Shown here in pieces: positions 45,561 to 57,738 of a stretch of DNA of 64,000 bases (position 1 is the stretch's first letter; each line of letters starts with the position of its first letter). Location: contig JAALGZ010000025.1 in NCBI GenBank assembly GCA_015227615.1, positions 186,001 through 250,000 on the forward strand. The letters are read 5' to 3'. Source of the DNA: Labyrinthula sp. Ha. Taxonomy: Eukaryota; Sar; Bigyra; Labyrinthulida; Labyrinthulaceae. A program made the position numbers and the translations under genes. A model generated the notes under the pieces. That model was not told where the DNA came from, made no database searches, and saw only the letters and a program-made list of their open reading frames with translations.

Positions 45561-47948
45561 TTTGATAATGATATCATTATCTGATTGATTTAGTCATTGA
45601 GCTGGCTGTGATATTTCCTCTGCTTCTTATATTGCCACATTACCGCAAATCTGGGGAAGAAGGGTTAGCTGCTGTTCCACATCTCTTAGTATTTTCTCCA
45701 CCTTACACAGATGTCTCACTCTAGCTTCATACCTTCTTCTCCTAGTCAGGAGGTCAATACCTGCTATCTCCTATAGAGCGGCTCCCGCAGTGCTAGAATA
45801 GGTGATCTATGGCAAATGCACTTTAGATGTCATCTGTACCGGGGTTTCCCTTCTCTGCAATCTACTTGTGGTCCTCATCGTGAGCTTATTGCAACCTGCT
45901 TTGTGATGCTTCATAGCTCAAGTCCAATGCTATTTCTCTGCTCAGCTACTTTATTTTGTGTATTGTCCCGAGGAGAGGCTTCTGGTGTTGCTACTTGATT
46001 GTTCTCCTCAGCTGGGTCAAGCATATGGTCTAGTTTCCCAGCTTTTCTAAGTTTATTATCATTCATGGAGGCTTTGCTTGCGCTACCCAAGTAATGTCAA
46101 ATTATTTACAGTTATTTTTCTAAAGAATATTATGGAGTTAGTCAGTGGTCAACGACTAATTAACTATATCTCGCAACGACTATTATTTCTAAACCTAACA
46201 AGAACCCAAACATACAAAAGTACATATGACATTATGGCATACAGGAAGAATCCAAAATCGTCAAATCTTTCAACATGAGAGTGAAAGCTGCTGTCTGCAG
46301 TAAGCGACCTGCTGACTTTCTCTTCAACAAAGCCCTGTAGCAATATGTATATAAATTTGTGACACCACCAGAGTTGTTTGAATATTAATTTGAGTGGAGC
46401 ACTTAACAGGCCTAACCGAGTTTAAAGAAATCAGTAGTGTCTAATCTTGTCTCTTCAATGTTTTCTATTCCAACCTGAATAAAGAGGTATTTAGTTTCTT
46501 TGCGAATGTTATTTACAAGTTTAGTAGTGCATAAATGCCTATATGCTCTAAGATTTGTACACTAATAGAAGATTGGCGTACAATATGAAATCAAGGTACT
46601 ACGGTGCAAACAACACTACTTTAAATGATAATTCATGAAATTTTCTTTCGTGCTATAATTCTTCTTTTAAGTATATACACTGTCTAGGAATCTATTCATG
46701 GTACTACAATCATATTAACAAGCAAAATCCCAATATCAGCTTCAGGACTAGATCTATTTTCTGGACAAGTATGCGAGTGAGGATGCGCCATACTGGAAAA
46801 GTATATGAAACTGAGTACAAAATAATCCGATATGAAGCGGCTTTTCATTTAGTCTATGTAGGGAAACTTAGAAATATTAATTCGCTGAGGGAGGAATATG
46901 GAACCGAGCAAAAAAAAGTAAGGTTTTTCTTTGCACAAGTATACACACATCTCAGAAAAATAATTATTACGCAGAGTCTTATTATATCTTATGGATTTAT
47001 TAATTAAGGCACTAAAACTTTACAATTTTTATCATTGTATCCAAAATATTTTGTATATTAGGACGTTATAAAATTATTACACCACGATGACGACACCATA
47101 AAACACGAATTCTATTTGACCGAATGGGTTACCCTCATTCTTTGACCTGAAGATTGTTTCTTCGATGTTGGAGTTAATTACTATGAGATAAATTACTTCA
47201 CACATACTAGCTTCCTTTATAGTTCTAATAAAGTCTTGGAGATGAGGTGAAATAAAATAAGAGATGTCAAAAATGTTCAAGACTGTATAATGAGTAGCCG
47301 CAAGTACTAAAATGTTTAGTTAATACATATATATTATGCTTTAACCATGAATTTTAATGAATAAAACTTTCTGCTCTATCAAACTTGCTTTTCGCGGTGT
47401 GCTCTACATATTTCTTCTCTCAATCAGCAAATTTTCCGAATTAAAAGAACTGAAACTAAGGAGCAACATAACTTTGAAGTGTTCTAAAGTGCTAAACTCT
47501 ATCTAATAATTAAAGTTTTATGGCTAAAATTCAATATACTTGCACAAAGTGAAAAAATGACTGTATAATTCAGCAAATCCGCAGAAGAAATAAAACCTAT
47601 AAAGCAAGGTAAAAGAGTGTTCAGAAGGCACTTTTGAAAGACAGATTTGAAATATAACTAAGTAATATTTCAGAATAAGAAAAATGAAAAATTGTGTAAA
47701 TATAGCTTTGCATGGGTTGTTTTAGACTCTTTCTTGTTAATGTGCACAAAGATAAATCATTTTCTATATTTTCCTAATTCGTGCCCGTGGCGAATTATCT
47801 CACTGGTGCATTACCATAGATGTGGTTTCTTCACACTGTACTCTTTCCCTGTACCAGAAAATAAAGAAAACATACTGGAAAGAAAAGAAACCCTTAAATG
47901 TCAGAAACTACTGAACAAGGAAATGATGAGACATTCCAAAAGAAAGGA
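45561..47948. other. Non-genic stretch upstream of the phosphatase gene
   Basis: No supported gene. The part next to 45.6 kb may be more of the minus-strand Copia fossil. An upstream exon of the phosphatase gene cannot be excluded. Confidence 0.35.
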
Positions 47949-48619
47949 ATGAGTTTAATCACTCTTTGGCAAAATAGAAATAATAACTTTAGTAAAATAG
48001 ACTTAATTTTTAGTGACCCCACTACAGGTTCCATTTTGTACACAGGTAAAACAGACATTGTTTCCTAACTTTATCTTTAGGTTCAATTGAAGCAGCTAGA
48101 GATAAAGAATTACTTAATAAACGTGGGATTTCAGGAGTTATTAATACTGCAAGAGAAATAAAAAACTTCCATCACGCAGATAGAACATTTAGTACCATTT
48201 TGTTTATATTCTTACCCTTAGGTTATTTTCGTTTTGAAATTACAAAAAAATCACTTCAAATTGCTCAAAAAGTTGTGGATGCGGATCTTGCTTTGCACAT
48301 GGTTCATTTTGTAGATACTCTTATTGACCAAATTGAAACTTGGTTCAACGAATTGCGAAATGTATTGATTCATTGTCATGCAGGTGCTCATCGCGCTGGG
48401 ACTTCGACGGTACTTTTTTTGATGGGAAAACTTGGATTATGGAGTAAAGAAGCAATTGTACTGGCGCAAAAAAAGCGAACTGTAATTGATCCTATCATGA
48501 ACCTTGGTGTGTTTTTACAAAAGTTTGACGAAGGATTAAAACTATTAAACGAAAGAGGTGAGTTTGAGGAAGGTACTAGATGGTATAGAAAAATAGACGA
48601 TGAACAATCTTCTCATTAG
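47949..48619 (+). CDS. Dual-specificity protein phosphatase, three exons
   Basis: Exons 47949-48045, 48081-48191 and 48222-48619, with introns of 35 and 30 nt (GT-AG). Spliced length is 201 residues. The start GSIEAARDKELLNKRGISGV is the classic DSP fold entry. The catalytic loop reads HCHAGAHRAGTS, giving the CX5R motif (Cys121, Arg127). Asp89 or Asp91 is a candidate general acid. It should remove phosphate from Ser/Thr/Tyr of a protein substrate, or possibly from a non-protein substrate as some atypical DSPs do. The tail is acidic. It lies 149 bp upstream of the PH-domain gene in the same direction. Confidence 0.9.
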
Positions 48620-48768
48620 TTTTGTAACCGTTTTTAAACGGATAAGCTTCAAATGCGACAGTTGCCCAAAAATCACATTTTTCGAGTTGTCACATTTTCG
48701 GGAACACTTTTTTTTTGTGTTTAATACCAAAGAAAGAGAGAAGATAAAAAAAGAAAACCTTAGTGAAT

Positions 48769-49710
48769 ATGTCTCCCCCTATTATTTCTGGTTGGCTTGA
48801 AGTAACAGTATTACGAAATAAGCCCTTTGTTAAGCACTATTGTCAGTTGAAAAGAAGAAAGTTATTGATATTTTATTTAGATGAAGATACTCAGGAGTTA
48901 AGACTACTCATGTCATGGAGATTTAAAAAGTATGATTTCATAGAAGTTGTTGGAAATTTAGAACTTTTATTATCAAATTTTGAAAAGACACTTTATCTGA
49001 AACTTCCTTCAAAAACATCAGTTGTTAAATGGTTTCAAAATATGAAAGAGATAATTGAAAATGCAGAACAAAATGAAAACTATAAACCACTTCTTGTAGC
49101 TGGACATTTATGTATTTTAACCCAACATTATATTAGAAAACTGAAAATTAAAAGTGAAAAGAAACTCTCAGGGTTCTCATTTTTATCAGATTTTTCTGTT
49201 TCTCTTTGTAATGAAATTGAAGATGCTGAAAAAGTTCATGATAAGCTTAAATCTCTTTGTAAGAGACTTCAGGAAGTAGAATATTGTGGATTAAGTCAGT
49301 ATCCAACTGAAAAGTTAATGTACTTTTGGCTTAGTGCTGTTTGGACATCAGTTCGATCAAAACAAAAAAAAAGTATAAGACCAACATTTCCTTTTTTAAG
49401 AAAAAATATAGGTAATCGAGATTGTTTCTACTTTGATGAAGAAGAACTCGAAAAAGAAATAGAAAATGACGTTGATTGTGTGTGTGACATAGTTGTAAAT
49501 TTAGCTCTTGATAAGGCATGTACACCAGAAGAGAATAGTACTCATGTTATTATGAAAGAAGTATTTGTATCCTTTGAAGATTATTATCCTCAAAAACGCC
49601 CTTTATTTTTACTTATTTTGTTCAACGCAAAGAAAATGAAAAAAGTCGAATATAAAGGAAAACTTCTTCTTGAAGGTGTTGATGATTATGTTCAAATAAG
49701 AATTAGGTAA
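48769..49710 (+). CDS. PH-domain protein
   Basis: Single exon, 313 residues, starting MSPPIISGWLEVTVLRNK. Residues 6-100 fit a pleckstrin-homology domain: SGWLEV, KHYCQLKRRKLLIFYL, and the closing helix with the invariant Trp in KTSVVKWFQNMKEI. The lipid or protein partner is unknown. The remaining 210 residues are helical and not recognised, with a short region (EKVHDKLKSLCKRLQEVEYCGL) that may be coiled coil. The stop codon lies 42 bp from the stop of the convergent Pex14-type gene. Its tandem position after a phosphatase invites a signalling link, but that is only proximity. Confidence 0.75.
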   Translation: MSPPIISGWLEVTVLRNKPFVKHYCQLKRRKLLIFYLDEDTQELRLLMSWRFKKYDFIEVVGNLELLLSNFEKTLYLKLPSKTSVVKWFQNMKEIIENAEQNENYKPLLVAGHLCILTQHYIRKLKIKSEKKLSGFSFLSDFSVSLCNEIEDAEKVHDKLKSLCKRLQEVEYCGLSQYPTEKLMYFWLSAVWTSVRSKQKKSIRPTFPFLRKNIGNRDCFYFDEEELEKEIENDVDCVCDIVVNLALDKACTPEENSTHVIMKEVFVSFEDYYPQKRPLFLLILFNAKKMKKVEYKGKLLLEGVDDYVQIRIR

Positions 49711-49752
49711 TTCTTATTTTTATATATTGGTAGTTCATTTGTTTTTTCTTTA

Positions 49753-52700
49753 CTATAATTTACTGTAGGTTTTAAAAGAAAGATTAAAATTTTTCATCAA
49801 CCATGACGTCAAATATTTTCTTCTATAGGAATCTGCACAGTTTCTTATAGCTCGATCAAAAGAGCTTTTAGCTTTTATTCCTTCTGAATGAAGCAAATCT
49901 TTTGCTACTGTAGAAAGAATCTCATCAAGTATTGAATCTGGTAGTAAAGAAATCAAAAGAAAAAGTAGATCTAATACTTCATGTTTGTAATCTTCAGTTA
50001 CAGAATAGTATTTTAATAATACTGAAGTAATAATAGAAGAACCTATGCTCTCTCTTATTTTAAAGTTTGTTTCATGAAGTGTTATAAACACTTGGGTTAG
50101 ATTGTAAATAAAGCTAAATCCTTTTAAATTCTGTGGATAGAGACCTAAACATGTATTCACAAAAGGTAAAATAATCTTGAAACAGTGTGGAAATTTTAGA
50201 ATATTGATTTCCCTAATCAGAGTTTTATTGATGAAATATTTACAGTCTTCAATTAAGTTAATAAATAAATTCTGAAGCTGATGTTTTAAGGTTGGTAAAT
50301 TGGTTTTCAAGAAATTCAGCAGCTGATTTGCATATTCATCAACAAATCTTGTAGTTTCGTAGTTTGAAAAGGAGTTTCCATTCGTAAAAGTTAATTCTGT
50401 GATTTGGGAATAAAAATCAAGATAAGTTTCAAGTCGAGCAACATATAAAGGAGAAATCTCCTTCTTAGCAATCCCTGAAATTTCATGGAAATAATATTGT
50501 TGCAAATTAGTAAGATCCCTTTTCTTCATTTTTCTAATTTCAGACTTCAACGCTTTTTCAAAATCTACATACTCAGGCGTGTGAATAGCAAATACTCGGG
50601 AACATCCTAATATTGTTATAAAGTCAAAAGTTTTTTTGTTCCTGTGTTTCCTTCTTAGACTGCTGGTTGAAATTATTTCATAAGCTTTTTGAAGTGCAGG
50701 TATAAGGTTCAAATGAAATATAAAAAACATCTCGCATATTCTCTCAAACCCAACAAAATTTTGAACCAACCCTTTTAAGGAATTATCACCTTCTGAACTA
50801 TTTATTTCTTTTAAACCATAGCTGTAGTCAAGTAGTTGAGGCAACAATACTTGCAATTCCTTCTTTTTTTCTATGGATGAAGATACTCTTCTCGCAGCCA
50901 CTAAAGAAAAATCAACTACCAAGAAAATAACTTCCTTCAAAAGCTGACTTTTCTCTAATCCAATATCTTGTAGGAAAACTAACTCCATTAAATCCAAAAC
51001 CACTTTTGTTCCAAGAGAAGTAGTTTTGAACGACTCATTGTTCACTATGGACATTACATCAACTTTCTCGTTATTATTAAAGCTAATAATCCCAGTTGCA
51101 GACCAGATGGAGTAAACAAATAGTGGGAATAAAAAATATTCCCTTTGCAGCAAAGACAAATTTAAATAAGACAGACAATGAAAGTAAAGCCTACCCAAAG
51201 AAGCCAAGCTAAATTCAAGCTCTATATTTTGCTTGTACTCAGCACCTAATCCTGCTCTTACATTTAAGCTAAATGCAATCCGGTTTAGTAAATTAGAAAG
51301 TTCACCAATTGGAGGATCTACTACATCTAGCGCAAATCCATTTTGACATCCACTTTTGAAAATTCCAGAAAGAACACACAAGTAATAAGAGAGTGTCAGA
51401 AAACTTTCTTCTTCCAAAGCTTTCAAAATAAGCTCAAGTAAACTAGAGTAAAATGGATTAAAACAGATTTTTGCATCTAGTTGACGCGAAACGAGAATAA
51501 ATTTCCAATGCGCAGAGTTTTCAAGTTTATCTCCAATATTTTCATTCCACTTAAAGTGAATATTCCAGCGAATACAGTCGAATAGATTTATTACAGGTGC
51601 ATCATTAGGATCTATGAAAGAAGTTTGACAACCTAAGTAAAACATAAAAGAATCAAAAAACCAACCCAAAATATGATCAGAGTTTCTTATATTAGGTATT
51701 CTTTCTAGCATAGTAGATTCAAGTAGAAAACAAAAATTAAGTAATAGAGAATGCTGTGAAGCAACTAAACATCTTCTTGCGCATTTTAAAGCACTGCTTA
51801 ATAATTCCATAAGATCTAGATCTGAAATTTCATAGTTCATTACTTTATTGACAAAGGATAACAAGACAATTGAAATGGCCTCAGAATAAATTTGAAAGGC
51901 TAATTTTCCTTTTGCTGCTTCTACTAAGAAATATCTTTGTTCTTTTTCATTCAAATTTGCAACAATATTTTTTTCCATAGACTCAAGAACCAAACTAATA
52001 TTCGATAAAGAATAATTTGCTGTAAGAAAAGCACTCAGATCAAGTCCAACTCCTTCTCCAGCAAGCATTAAAATATTATACTCTTTAAGACTCTGTGGAG
52101 AAAATTTACTCAAGATCGATGAAGTGATTCTCCCTTTAGAAAGGTGTTGCTCCTTAAGAAGCAAGATTTCATTAATAACTGTGTTCAATTGAATATCTCC
52201 GAGAGAAGAGGTAAAATTCGTGCTTAAGTTATCTTCAGAAAGAATTTGTTGCTTTGTTAACTCTGGTAAATATTCTCCTGATTCTTCAAATGCTCTTATT
52301 ATTATACTTGATGGAACACCTTTGCTTTTCAGATACTGTATTCTGAAATCCATACTTTTGTATCTTACCTAAAAAAATTCTAATCAAAAACTTAAATTTA
52401 CTTGTGGATGTTTCAAAAACTGCACGGATTTCTGAAGCTTTTCTCCTTCATCAGAAGCAGGTTCAGAGGATTTTCCAACTGACGGGTCTGAAAGAAAATT
52501 AACATTTGAAATTTCAATTGCTTGATTTATTTCTTCATCCGACATGTTCTTTGACTTGAGAAAATGTACAATTTCTTCTTTAGATCTGTCTTGTACCTAT
52601 ATTTGTAAGAAATAAAAAAAGACTTACTATATCACTCTTTAAGAAATTTATAGCTTCTTTGACAACTTCATTGACTTCAACTCTTTCCTGAGGAATCTCC

Positions 52701-53317
52701 ACTTTGAATATTTGCTGAAAACAAGTAGGAAGTTTTCTCTTTGATAATTTCAATGCTTCAGATATCTCTTCCATGGCATAATTATTAACGAAAAATTTCC
52801 CTATGCACTCTGTTGTTGGTAGAGATGACATTTGACTATTGTTTTGTAGAGAGAGTAAACTGGTTAACTCATCAATACTTTCAACTCTGGGAACTTTATG
52901 TGAAGTATCTTGAAAATCTTTAATAAGAGAAGCTGGTTGGCTAATGGAAATCAACATAGTTTTTATTGTTTCATCTTGTATGTTTAGATTGGAGAAATAT
53001 TCAAATGCAGAGTTTGTTTGTTCTGAAGTAAACACTTTAATCATTGAATTTTGAAGAAATGAGGATTGAAGATGTTGAATATTTGGGTTTTTAACTGGGT
53101 GGAGAATGTAATTTATAGGAATATTGAACAGATCGTCAAGCCATGTTTCTGTTTGTTTTATAGAGTTTGTTATATACTTGATTTTTTGTTTTGTTGAAGT
53201 TTCTGGGGAAATATCGTTTTCCCTTTGGTATGACGATCGAAGTTGAGAGAGTAGTGCTTCAGATGAATTATGAAGATTAGAAAAGTGGATAGAAAAATCT
53301 GAGAAATCAGGATACAT
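49753..53317 (-). CDS. Large helical protein with repeated Pex14 N-type domains, three exons
   Basis: Exon 1 is complement 52628-53317, exon 2 complement 52402-52596, exon 3 complement 49753-52368. Introns are 31 nt (52597-52627) and 33 nt (52369-52401), both phase 0. The protein has 1166 residues. Two clear Pex14 N-terminal-type domains sit at about 217-261 (EAINFLKSDI, then EEIVHFLKSKNMSDEEI) and 284-325 (KSVQFLKHPQ, then FRIQYLKSKGVPSSII). Two weaker copies lie at 147-193 (KFFVNNYAMEEISEALKLS) and 86-125 (EYFSNLNIQDETIK). In peroxisomal Pex14 this small helical domain binds Pex5 WxxxF/Y motifs and Pex19. The remaining 840 residues are helical, HEAT/importin-like in texture, without a recognised family. 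There is no Pex14-like membrane segment, so this is not an ordinary Pex14. Confidence 0.8.
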
Positions 53318-55932
53318 GATGTTTATTGTTTTGTGAGATTCCTCAACTGCTTGGCTATGAAATCCTGTCCTAGATTTTGTTTTCTATTTGGATGTTGGAG
53401 TATGATCATGGTAATGCAATACTGTGATTGTACATATATGGGTCTCATTTTTCAATTTCAGGATGCAATCGGTTATAAAGGTTAATCATTAGGAAAAACA
53501 AGTGCTAAAAAAAATGAAAACAGAAATATTAAATACAATTTTTATACATTTTTTTTATTTATGTAGAAGAAATCTATGAGAAAGTTTTATATTATCTGTT
53601 CCACGCATCCTCAATGAGCATAGCCCCAGTGTTTATAAGGTTGTTGTGCCTAGTTTCAAACTCTCCTTGGCATCTACAATCATTATTATTTTAAATTTTA
53701 CCCATATTTATTGAATTTATTTGCTTTGATAGTAGTTATTTCTTATTCATTTTATGCATGGAAGAGTTGTTTCAAGAAGCATGTAGTTGTGCACATAGGA
53801 TTGAGTAGTTCTCCAGTCAAAGAGCAATACCCCCAAATTGAATCTATCGTAGCCTTGTTCACAAGAACTTAAACTATGCAATATTTGAATCATAAATAAC
53901 TTAAAGAGTGATTTTATAACTGGAAACATCTTTATGGACTAAATTTCACCAGTTAGAGTGAACCTTGTAGGTCAAAGAGCACAGCCAAGAATTCTTATTG
54001 ATTGCGAAAAAGTGAAGGGGATGAAAAATAAAATTTCAATTCTATCTTGTTTAAATACACCAAGGAATTATATTATCTCTATTAAAATACTACTTGATCA
54101 ATTTAGAAACTATTTTTTGCTTGTTAGCACAAAGATATTCCTTAAACCGTACATAAGAATTTCGAATTGAAATGGTTACTATTAAATTCTTTCAACAAGT
54201 TTAAACCTAAATACAGTTAATTTATCTCCTTCGAACAATGTTTATCCTTTTCCTCAAAATTAAAGAATGATCAATGGTTGATCAGATAAGTCAAGGAATA
54301 TTTTGGCAGATCCTGGTTCGAGTTGTGAGGTAGCTATATCACCAAAAAATCTTTCAAGTTTGGTAGAGAATTAAATGTCTCATAAAAATTTCAAATAAGG
54401 ATATGATGCTTTTATTATAAGAAAACAAAGGCATTAAATTTTTAATTGCAAAAAATTAACGGTTATTATTCATTGCTTAAGAGTCAAGACCGTACTTGAG
54501 AATGAATCACAAAGATCTTAAAACCTATGAGCTAATCATGATGCGTTGATTTATGACTATTACTTTGCTATTTTTGCTTATATTTTCCAAAATTAAGATT
54601 GCATAACTTCTTCTAAACAATTCCTCTCTGATGATTGGGTGAATATCATCCTAAGATTCAGAGGAGATTATCCAGTTCTAAGATTGTTTTGTAAGGTTTC
54701 TAACATTGACATCTCCTTGGAATATTAAATTCTTCGTACCTTTCATAAATTATTTTGTTTTGATTTCACAAATCATACGAGGCATGAGTTTTCTGTTTTG
54801 TTTTAGTAAGTTTCTTTGCATAATTAGTCAACAACTTCCAAGAGTGATAAATGAGTTTTATTCAATACAGAGATCTAAATACAATTCAAAGTTCTGTTTG
54901 TGATAGAAAGTTAAGATAAGAATCCATAATGGGGGTTATAGCCTATTGACTGCTGAGAGTGGCTAAACTTGAGCTATCTGTCAAAGTGAGGGCTTTTTAA
55001 AAGCTAAATTAAATTGGGTTAGTATAGGAATATGCAGCAGTTTTCCCTCACAAGTTTGTTATTTTATGGTGGTTCTCTTGACGTTATTAGCATGGAACCA
55101 ACAATAATGCGCAATCAGTCTTTGCTGCAATATACATTTCTACCATCATTAGAATCTCTATCACATAAGCACCAAATCAATTGCTAAAGTATATTATCGC
55201 TCCAGGAATATATAAAAATTATATTTGGCTCTAGAATATTTGGAAACGTCATATCTCTTATTGTTAGTACATGAACTATATAACTCAGATTTAAGACTAA
55301 CAACCTCTTATTCTAATTGCGGGGTACATTCTCTGCTTAGTAAAATTTTAAAAGATTAATATAGGTTTCATGTTCTAACACTATGGTAGATAATAACTAA
55401 TCAATAATTATTTTTTGTATATGGCGGTGCGAAAGACACGTGCTAAATTTGGGCATTTACATCTGCCTGTGGTATCACTTTCTTTAAACAATAATAAAAA
55501 AAAGTAGAAATAAACCAACATACTATTAATATAAAGTATTATTTTTCTGCACGCCAGAAGTGTATCGCAAACCTTTCTTTAAAGAAACTCAGTGTGCCTG
55601 AAACACCTCGTGCATTACTTCAAGTGCCTGTGCCTATAATTGATAAAAATGTTTCATACAATTCAATCAAACCCTTTCAAAGGTCTAACACAATGGAAAA
55701 AAATGTTTTTTTTTATTTAGGTAAGGATACTCTATAGAAGACTTCATAGAGTTCATTAAGATCTTTATTTATGTAAAGTAGAATATGGCGTGCAACGTCA
55801 TTAAGGTATTCGCATTGACGTGGAGCACAAGCCTGTCCAAATAAGACATTCGTTTTCGGGCAAACGGTAAAAAATCTACTTTGGCCATGAATATAAAAGA
55901 CTCAAAAACAAATAAAAAAATAAATTAGTGCA
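53318..55932. other. Non-genic stretch
   Basis: No supported gene. The ends hold the promoters of the Pex14-type gene (left) and the metallophosphatase (right). A GAATATAAAAGA stretch near 55889-55900 could be a TATA-like box about 35 bp before the metallophosphatase start. Confidence 0.4.
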
Positions 55933-57522
55933 ATGGAAAATGTAACTATTGATAAACAAAAAACAAAGTATGAACTAGAAGACATTACAGTCGCATATAT
56001 TACAGACGTAGAAGGAAATATGGAATATTTTAATAAATGTATTGATGCCAGCGGAGCATTTGATCGCGATGGAGGAGATTTAAAGCTGAAGGAAAGCTAC
56101 TTTTTTGTGTATGGAGGTGATGTGTTTGACAAAGGTCCAAATGATATTCAAGTATGTACTACTTTAATAAAACTAAAAGAGCAATACCCAGACCGTGTTG
56201 TTTTGATCATCGGAAACAGAGATGCTAATAAGCTAAGGATTTTTAGTGAAGCAAAATTCGATGAAAAAGAAAAAGAGAAGATACAACAAAAATCAGCTCC
56301 TGAAAGTACATTGTCTTATATAGATTTTCTTATTGGCGTTGTAGAAGAAAGTGGACAAACGTTTCAAGGGGAAGATCCAGAAGAGGAACTTCTTAAAGTA
56401 CATACTGAAATAAATAAGTTGAAATGGCTGCTTCAACATACTTTGGGTTCTCCAGGTGCTTTTGAATTTAGGAGGGAGGAACTTCAGAATAAAACTGGAG
56501 GTCCAGTATTGGATAACGTTGTTTTGCAGAGTTATATTGATTCAGTGGACCCAAAAATACTTTCAAATAGTCAGTCTGAAATTTCACAAAGAGCTTTTGT
56601 GTTGAAGTATCTTAAGTTGGGGCAAATTGGAGTACAAATTAATGACGCACTTTTTGTTCATGGTGGTTTTATCAGAGAAACTTTTAATTTCGTTCCTAAC
56701 TACAAAACTTTTCGATATTTTGATAGGCTCACTGGTGAGATTGTTTACGAAAATTTTGATGATATTCCTTTAGAACCTACTGCTAATATTTCAAATTTGG
56801 AGGGTTGGTTAGACTCAATGGAGGTGTTTAGGACACACAGCCTGCAAACGTATCTAGATAATCCATGTTGGCGTGAGGATGAAACTGGAAATTGGGTACG
56901 TGGAGGAGAGGCTCTTGCAGCCTATCAATATGGGCCAGCAACATTAGATCTCAGTGCTATATATAGATCATTTTTAAACGAACAGGGAGACGTTCCTAAA
57001 CTCAGCGATTGTGAGGATCTTATTCAATATTTGCACGATAACGAAATACAATTAGTTGGAGTTGGACATAGACCAGTAGGTATTGCTCCATTATTATTCT
57101 CAATTGAAGACATTAAAAACGTAAACGAGATACCAATTAGGTTTTGCATGGCAGATACAAGTTATTCTGGATGGGGTAACAAAGAAAAAGATAATCGAGG
57201 TGAATCCTACTGCAGCATTTTGTTTTCTTTCGATGGAAATAGAAAGTTTGACACTATTTCATTAAAAGGAAAAATTGAGCTCAACTTAGGTGGAGAAACA
57301 ATGAAACTTGAAACTTTTGATATTAATATTGAAAATCTTGAGGCCACTGCTTTAGGTAACCCAGATAAAGATATTCTTGGAGGTAGGATAAAAGTACAAG
57401 ATGGGGATATAGAGAAGGAATATTATGTTGTAGCAGAGGTTGCAAGAAACGACGATAGCGGGTTTGAAGTCCGTGTTGCAACTAAGCAAGAAGGTTTCAA
57501 GAAGTTATTAAAGCTTTATTAA
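55933..57522 (+). CDS. Calcineurin-like metallophosphoesterase
   Basis: Single exon, 529 residues. The dinuclear metal centre motifs appear in order: ITDVEGN (Asp25), YGGDVFDKGP (about 60-69), IIGNRDANK (about 92-100), FVHGGFIRE and GVGHRPVG. The usual GNHD/GNHE histidine is an Arg (GNRD), as in a subgroup of these enzymes; that changes the proton donor, so catalysis may differ from classical protein phosphatases. A long insert at about 100-215 and a C-terminal domain from about 430 (beta-rich, ending FKKLLKLY) are extra to the core. The substrate is unknown. No intron is needed. Confidence 0.88.
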   Translation: MENVTIDKQKTKYELEDITVAYITDVEGNMEYFNKCIDASGAFDRDGGDLKLKESYFFVYGGDVFDKGPNDIQVCTTLIKLKEQYPDRVVLIIGNRDANKLRIFSEAKFDEKEKEKIQQKSAPESTLSYIDFLIGVVEESGQTFQGEDPEEELLKVHTEINKLKWLLQHTLGSPGAFEFRREELQNKTGGPVLDNVVLQSYIDSVDPKILSNSQSEISQRAFVLKYLKLGQIGVQINDALFVHGGFIRETFNFVPNYKTFRYFDRLTGEIVYENFDDIPLEPTANISNLEGWLDSMEVFRTHSLQTYLDNPCWREDETGNWVRGGEALAAYQYGPATLDLSAIYRSFLNEQGDVPKLSDCEDLIQYLHDNEIQLVGVGHRPVGIAPLLFSIEDIKNVNEIPIRFCMADTSYSGWGNKEKDNRGESYCSILFSFDGNRKFDTISLKGKIELNLGGETMKLETFDINIENLEATALGNPDKDILGGRIKVQDGDIEKEYYVVAEVARNDDSGFEVRVATKQEGFKKLLKLY

Positions 57523-57561
57523 AAGCAATATGTAGAAGAAGATAGATAGTAGTTATATGTT

Positions 57562-57576
57562 TGTGTGTGTGTGTGT
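57562..57576. repeat. (TG)n microsatellite
   Basis: Short TG run in the 3' flank of the metallophosphatase gene. Confidence 0.8.
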
Positions 57577-57738
57577 TGTTCTGTGTTTAGTTAATTTATC
57601 TCAAGGGTGGTGTTAAAACTTAAAACTACCAAAGAGAGTATTCAGTATAAAAAACTTGTTCATCAGATCAAAACTTGTGAGAGATGAAAAACCTTGAAAA
57701 AAATTGCTTCATTCTCTTGGGTTTCAAAACTCAATTCT

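Noticed and set aside
46280-46330. Text resembling the Copia tail (RPADFLFNKAL)
   Set aside because: A single short match without neighbouring Copia parts on that strand; too weak to annotate.
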